NCBI GenBank assembly: GCA_051453625.1
Contig: JBOZIK010000001.1
Span: 233,755,991-233,803,406 of the forward strand
Direction: 5' to 3'
Source: Welwitschia mirabilis
Lineage: Eukaryota; Gnetophyta; Gnetopsida; Welwitschiales
Length of the DNA stretch: 47,416 nucleotides
Shown here: one piece after another, positions 42,647 through 47,416 of the stretch
Position numbering within the stretch: the stretch's first letter is position 1
How the letters are laid out: each line of letters begins with the position of its first letter
Program-made: the position numbers and the translations under genes
The notes under the pieces: model-generated
Database searches by the model: none
What the model was told of the DNA's origin: nothing
Seen by the model: only the letters and a program-made list of their open reading frames with translations

Positions 42647-44123
42647 AATAATTATTTTGGAATTTTAAATTTTCTTTTTGTCTTTTATTTTAAGCTCTAC
42701 ACACTTGTAAAATTATCCATTTTTTAATAAGTTTCTTTGATATGTGCATATATATTTTTGTGTTGTGCTTTTAACTATTTTCTATGCTCATGCATTTGTA
42801 GTGCTTTTTGAATTTTTTTTTTTCTTTTTTATTTTTTTCCTCTTTTTTGGCACTACTTTGGAATTTTTGGGCATTTAAAATAATTGTAAGCATGTTAGTT
42901 CTTTATTACATAAACACAAGGTCAGATGTGGAGCAAGATCTACTTAACTTGCTTTTTTTCCACTAAGATCAAATTTCACTTATAATTTGAACAGCTCAAG
43001 TTGGAATGTTGAGCAAGATCCACTTAACTTGATTATATGAAAACCAAGTTTCTTTTTCTCTATTTTTCAGTCTTTAACTTAAATTTCATATTTAATGTCA
43101 ATTAAAAAACTTTTTAATGATGCTTAAGATTTAAAAGTGGTAATTATCCACATATTAAACACTTAATGTATTTCACCAATAATAAGCCTTAGTTGGTAGT
43201 AGGCACAGATATCTTTACATAAACATTGATCTATATTAGTCTATAATATCCTCTAAGCTTGTTACATAGTTTTAACTACCATAACTCTATAGTTTATATT
43301 AGATAAAGAGTTATGTCTCTCTTAAGAAGAAATGTACTAGGCATTCTAAGGTCTAGATTCTTGTACATATCTTATTAATCAAGTGTGTATTAGATGAAAA
43401 GCGTAGGGACAATTGTAAAGTCTACTTGGATTTCATCACTAAGTCGACAGTGAGGCATAAGTATAAGAAATTTAAAATTTATTAAGGTATAAGTAGATTA
43501 CCAACATTGCATCATACTTTTTCTTAAGAGGGCTATATAGTCAAGGTAAATATAATTGACTAATGACTTAGACATCCACTAAAGTAATTTATACTTTATC
43601 TTTTTAATTGTTTTAAAACAAAGATCATACCCTTGAAGAGGACATGATCACTATCCAAATTTGGAGTAAGACTTAAAATTAATAAAGCTTTTGTCTAATT
43701 ATTTAGTAATATAATTCTCTTGCATTAAAATTTATTACATTTACACAAGGATTACTTAATAATTTTACTTTTTTTCCCCATTATGCATATGATCATTATG
43801 GGTTAGTTTTGTTATTTTCTTTAGCATACTTTTGTGGATTGGATAGATCATTTAACTTATGGATGTAAGTAATATCCATTTTGAATTGACTATATTGCTC
43901 TATCGTGCTTCCTTTTTGACACTCTATTATTTCATTGTGATTTGGATAGATCATTTAAACTTGTGAATGCAAGCAAAATCATTTGTCAAATTGAATATAT
44001 TACTTTTTAATTATATCATCACTTTAAAGATAGATCCATTTCTTAGTTGTAGATATGAGTAAAATCCCCATAAACATTGACTATACCTCATAACTTATCA
44101 TCTCTTCTTCTACTTACATCAAT
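42647..44123 (+). mobile_element. Second copy of the copia leader
   Basis: Colinear with about 18090-19507. Variants of GATGTGAGCAAGATCC recur at 42923, 43002, 43860, 43964 and 44052, the last three preceded by a GGATAGATCATTTAACTT-like half. Gapped positions apart, both copies share the order of blocks but no open frame. Confidence 0.7.
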
Positions 44124-44940
44124 CATGGCAACATTAAAGGATAAGTTTTAAATGCTTTCAGACTCATTCACAGTAGTTTTAACAATTGGAATTATGGAAA
44201 TAGCAAAGTCACTCTTTATGATGATTGAAGTTGGGAAGATTGACATGAAGATTTTATGCTCATCATGTGCATATATGTTTTTTTATATAGATTTTATTTG
44301 AGAAAGCACATGTTCCTCTTTAATCTCTAGAGGATAAAAATGATTTAAAGTTCATTGACAACAAGTTCATAGAGATTATGAGAGAATTTGTGGATTTGTA
44401 GCATAAGAAGTTGGTATATTATAATAAAACCAAATACACCAACTTTATCACATTGCAAGATCCATGCTACTCAAAGAATGATTTAAAGTTTATTAATCTT
44501 ATTACAAGTATGAATAGCTTTCATTATAAAAAAGAAAATATGCAATAATTGATTACACAAATAGCTGATATCAAGGCAAAGGTTACTGAAATTGATTGAA
44601 AAAACCAAGTATGCATACTTTACATCAAATCATTAGGTGTTGTTTGGAGGATTCATCTTTATATAGCTTCACCATGTTACAACATGGTAGTCGGCAACTA
44701 CTAACTTTGACATGCTTAGTAAGAACTTTGTAACTAACAAGAAATAATACAACTTTCTTAATACCTTAACTTCTAATGATACATTCAAAGTGTTACATCC
44801 TCGTAGTGGACCACATTCCAACAAATAGTCTTTATGTAAACATCCTTCTAATGTCAAACATCATAACAAGGATAAAGATTCTAAAAAACAACAAGCAGCT
44901 CCACATTAATGTTTAGCACTCTAAAGCCAGCATTAATGTT
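44124..44940 (+). pseudogene. gag: Second copia gag relic
   Basis: ATG at 44124 opens MATLKDKF and then a stop. Readable gag pieces follow: DNKFIEIMREFVDL, ITQIADIKAKVTEID, then the SPCYNMV region where copia gag has LPPSYD, and further on SNDTFKVLHPRSGPHSNK. It corresponds piece by piece to 19508-20300 and is better preserved around 44540-44850. Downstream, where a zinc knuckle and protease should follow, homology fades by about 44940, so this copy is truncated. Many stops make it non-functional. Confidence 0.65.
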
Positions 44941-45545
44941 TTGTTAAGCAATAAAATTTCTTTTAATGATGTAACACAAGTTTTAATTTTACATCCTAAG
45001 TTACCAAGTATATAAATAGTGGTGATATAATTACATTTATCATATGAGTAGTGGTGAGATCTTTTTGTCACTTAGATTCATCACTGCTTATTTGTATATA
45101 TGAAAACTGTGGGATAAAACACAAGATTCATCAAACAAGAGTAAATAGTGAAATGGAGAAGGAAATAAAAAGGATTCATCAAATGCATAAGTAACTTGGT
45201 ATTTCAATAGCCTCAACTCAAGTATCCTAAGTATAAAACTAATCACACTTACAATCAAGAGATATAAAGTAATTCTTCTGATAGCTTCTACTCAAGTATT
45301 CTAGATATGAAATAACTCATACTTTAAATCAAAAAGTAAGAACCAAATTTTTTATTAAGATAAAGTAACTACATTATATTAAAGAATAAAAACTAAAACT
45401 TATAATAAAACATCTAACTAGCCTTAATGCTAGCCTGTTCCCAACAGGGAAACTTAGAACAACGTGGAAGAAGATCACCTTCACTCCAAAGTATAGCTAT
45501 TAACAAGCATGGATGAATGAATACAATGAAGGGTATTAATCCTTT
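44941..45545. other. Unassigned region
   Basis: Non-coding on the plus strand. Two loosely repeated phrases, CTCAAGTATCCTAAGTAT (45217) and CTCAAGTATTCTAGATAT (45292), lie 75 bases apart. Minus-strand frame 45695-45414 ends in an odd Trp/Cys-containing tail (WSEGDLLPRCSKFPCWEQ), which I could not assign. Confidence 0.4.
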
Positions 45546-45555
45546 NNNNNNNNNN
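45546..45555. other. Short gap (10 N)
   Basis: Ten N. Size probably estimated. Confidence 0.99.
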
Positions 45556-46369
45556 AGTTTTAGATTAATTGGAGTCTTTTGGCTTATAGTAGAAGGTAAG
45601 GTAAATAATATTTTGTCCTGTAATGTTAGGTGAAATCTATATCCTAGAGTATTAAGTGAAATCTTTATCATGTAGTGTTTATTAAAATTAATCATAATAG
45701 TTTTAATGTTTGGCCTTTGGATCTAAATGCTTCCAACTAGTGTTATCACCATGTGTGTTAAACACCACTGCCACATGCCACTGTCACATGTTATTATTAC
45801 TTCATTACTACATCATTATTATGTGTCTGCTACATCACTATTACATGTCTACTAAAGATCATAGCTAAATTGGATGTAGTAACTAACTAAATTCACAACT
45901 ATAACCCAAGTGTAACTCCATGGTAAATTTAATAAGTAATTTTAGAAATGATTTGTTCTATCATATAGGTCACCAGCACCACTAGTGTTTTCTGTAAAAC
46001 TTCTTTCATCTTTTACATCCTACTTCAGTATTCAGTTAAATATGTGAATTTATCATGGAAAAGCCCATAGCTTTCTAATTGACATTAAAACTAATAGAAT
46101 AAATAATTTTATGATAAAAACAATTAATTCAATATCTTTCCTAAGTTAAATTAACCTAAAATAATTAACCTAAAATACTTGATCTAAATGTTAATTTTTA
46201 CATGTTATTACATCTTCTAACCAGACTTTTACTAGACCATTAGTAAAAATCATGATAAAAGATGACTAACATGGAAAAATTATTTAAATACTTTAAAAAA
46301 CTTTTTAGCCCAATTTTTAGAAAACAAAAGGCATCAAAATCATAAATTTTCTAAAAAATGTGGATGTCA
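45556..46369 (-). repeat. Minus-strand LTR related to the Athila-like family (copy C)
   Basis: On the minus strand it starts TGACATCCACATT at 46369 after a PPT. The part at 45870-45600 matches the ACACATGGTGATA...GCAT...GATTTCACCTAA series of copies A and B, while the first 450 bases differ from them. It is a 3' LTR by its PPT. The right-hand (3') edge is not defined. Confidence 0.5.
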
Positions 46370-46381
46370 TATCCCCCAATC
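46370..46381 (-). other. Polypurine tract, minus strand
   Basis: GATTGGGGGATA on the minus strand immediately precedes TGACATCC. Confidence 0.6.
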
Positions 46382-46779
46382 AAAGTCAAACTTTATTCTC
46401 AAAGTTTTTAAGATAAAAAGAATTAAAACCAAAATTTTAAAATAAGTTATGCTATCATTAAAGAAAAATATAGTCATTACATGTATTTTTATTCTAAAAT
46501 AAAAATGCAAAGTAACATAGAGTGAAGTAGAGAAAATATCAAAGCTAGGGTTTTACTTCAAGAAGTGCAGTAGAAGCAGTTATGGTGGTGGTATGAAGGG
46601 TGTTTCTGGCATGTCTTCAATGTGCTAGTGTGTTCTCTCTCTTCTATGATTACCTTGCACTAGGGTTTTTGCTGTAGCAATTTCTGGAGCTTTCATTCTA
46701 GAGTTTTTTGTCTGGCACATCTTTAATGCATCCTCTTATTAACTCCTTGATGATTTGTTCTCTTATGAAAACCTAAAAG
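46382..46779. other. Unassigned region upstream of the LINE-type relic
   Basis: 46540-46700 is less AT-rich (GTTATGGTGGTGGTATGAAGG, GCACTAGGGTTTTTGC). It could be a LINE 5' UTR (plus strand) or the interior of the minus-strand LTR element. No frame stays open. Confidence 0.35.
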
Positions 46780-47416
46780 GCCAAAGTAGAATACACTTAG
46801 ACCTCATGTCGATTTTTCAATCCCTGAGGGAGGTTTTAAGTAATGACTCAAAAACCTCAAAAACCCAAAAGGATAGGCTCAAGTGGATTTTAGGTATCTA
46901 AGGTAGTGGAAGTGCATTTGGCTCTTCAATGGTAGTAGAATCCTCTAGTATGAAATCTTATGCAACTTCAATAGGGGGAAACAATCACCAAAGTTTTTGA
47001 AACTTGGATTTTGGCTTTAAATATAATGGCTACATCTTCCATGCTAAGATGCCTATGAACTATTCTAAGCACTTGGAGGCTTGATTCAAAATAATCTTAC
47101 TAATAAATTCCAATCTTCAAGAGGGATTTCTTTCCTAGAAAAGATGTGCTTATGATGTGACTAGAGATTCCCAACAAAATGTAAGGTAATTCCTCTTTGA
47201 GATGGACTATTGCATTTTATTTTTATTTGGAAGACAATATGAATAAGGTTTTGGGAAGAGGTCCTTATTTTTTTTTGGTTGAAGAGGTCTAGCTTTAACA
47301 AAATGGTTTTTTTTAATTCTTGATAAACCCTCCATCTTTGAGAATATTCTAGTTTGGATTCATATTTTAAACCTTCATCCAGAAATATGGCACTCTAATT
47401 TTTTTAGGTAATTTAG
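46780..47416 (+). pseudogene. LINE ORF1-type relic with DUF4283-like domain, runs off the window
   Basis: Broken frames encode recognisable pieces of the plant DUF4283 domain, found in ORF1 proteins of L1-type LINEs and related retroelement proteins. DNMNKVLGRGPYFF (47233-47274) corresponds to the family's D...VL..GPW.F motif. ILVWIHILNLHPEIWHSNFF (47346-47405) corresponds to the PVWVRI.NLP...W motif. A frameshift and a stop separate them. Upstream, KSYATSIGGNNHQSF, LDFGFKYNGYIFHAK and related pieces (46950-47060) may be the preceding N-terminal region. ORF1 proteins bind the LINE RNA. This copy is dead, and its continuation, including any RT, lies outside the window. Confidence 0.6.

Noticed and set aside
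45414-45695. Minus-strand frame with a Trp/Cys-rich tail (WSEGDLLPRCSKFPC)
   Set aside because: Interrupted by N and unrecognised. The tail alone is too short to call a gene or exon.

Overview
The window is strongly AT-rich, CpG-poor, repeat-dominated DNA from a plant nuclear genome, most likely a seed plant. The evidence is many degraded LTR retrotransposons with plant-type primer-binding sites (PBS) and polypurine tracts (PPT), a plant LINE-type DUF4283 relic, long (CA)n/(GA)n microsatellites and scaffold gaps. I found no intact gene, no convincing host gene and no functional RNA gene. Every recognisable coding stretch is a broken retroelement gene. Nine N gaps interrupt the sequence, and three of them have the same sequence on both edges. 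I did not find a new multi-gene system. The points of interest are unusual repeat architectures.

Layout. 1-6522 holds two minus-strand LTRs of one Athila/Tat-like family (1012-2164 and 5259-6509). Between them lie a plus-strand chromovirus integrase tail (2270-2611) with its PPT and LTR (2802 onward), a second PPT/LTR start at 4391-4401 and a (CA)n(GA)n microsatellite. 6523-11130 is non-coding element interior with one large gap, a diverged tandem array (9920-10330) and a gap-flanking duplication (10523-10802). 11131-13590 looks like one long LTR with a PPT on its left and a PBS on its right. 15057-15435 is a fragment of another Athila-like LTR.

15551-25229 is a degraded Ty1/copia element with both short LTRs and gag, protease, integrase, reverse transcriptase and RNase H in the usual order. 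It has a very long leader and a tandem duplication of its 3' end. 25230-26422 is unassigned. 26423-39565 is a large Ty3/gypsy element resembling the Tekay/Del chromoviruses. It has two LTRs of about 2.07 kb, a PBS and a PPT but no recognisable pol, and it contains two nested solo LTRs (28887-30871 minus, 35237-36327 plus).

39566-42417 is the 3' end and LTR of an Athila-like element. It is followed by a second copy of the copia leader and gag (42647-44940), repeating the order seen at 15057-20430. 45556-46381 is a minus-strand LTR with its PPT, and 46780-47416 is a LINE ORF1-type relic running off the window.

The elements are relics of insertion, nesting, recombination and sequence decay. Many differences at conserved sites are C-to-T or G-to-A, as expected from long-term cytosine methylation. 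Coordinates of degraded LTR edges are approximate, and lineage names rest on motif recognition by eye.
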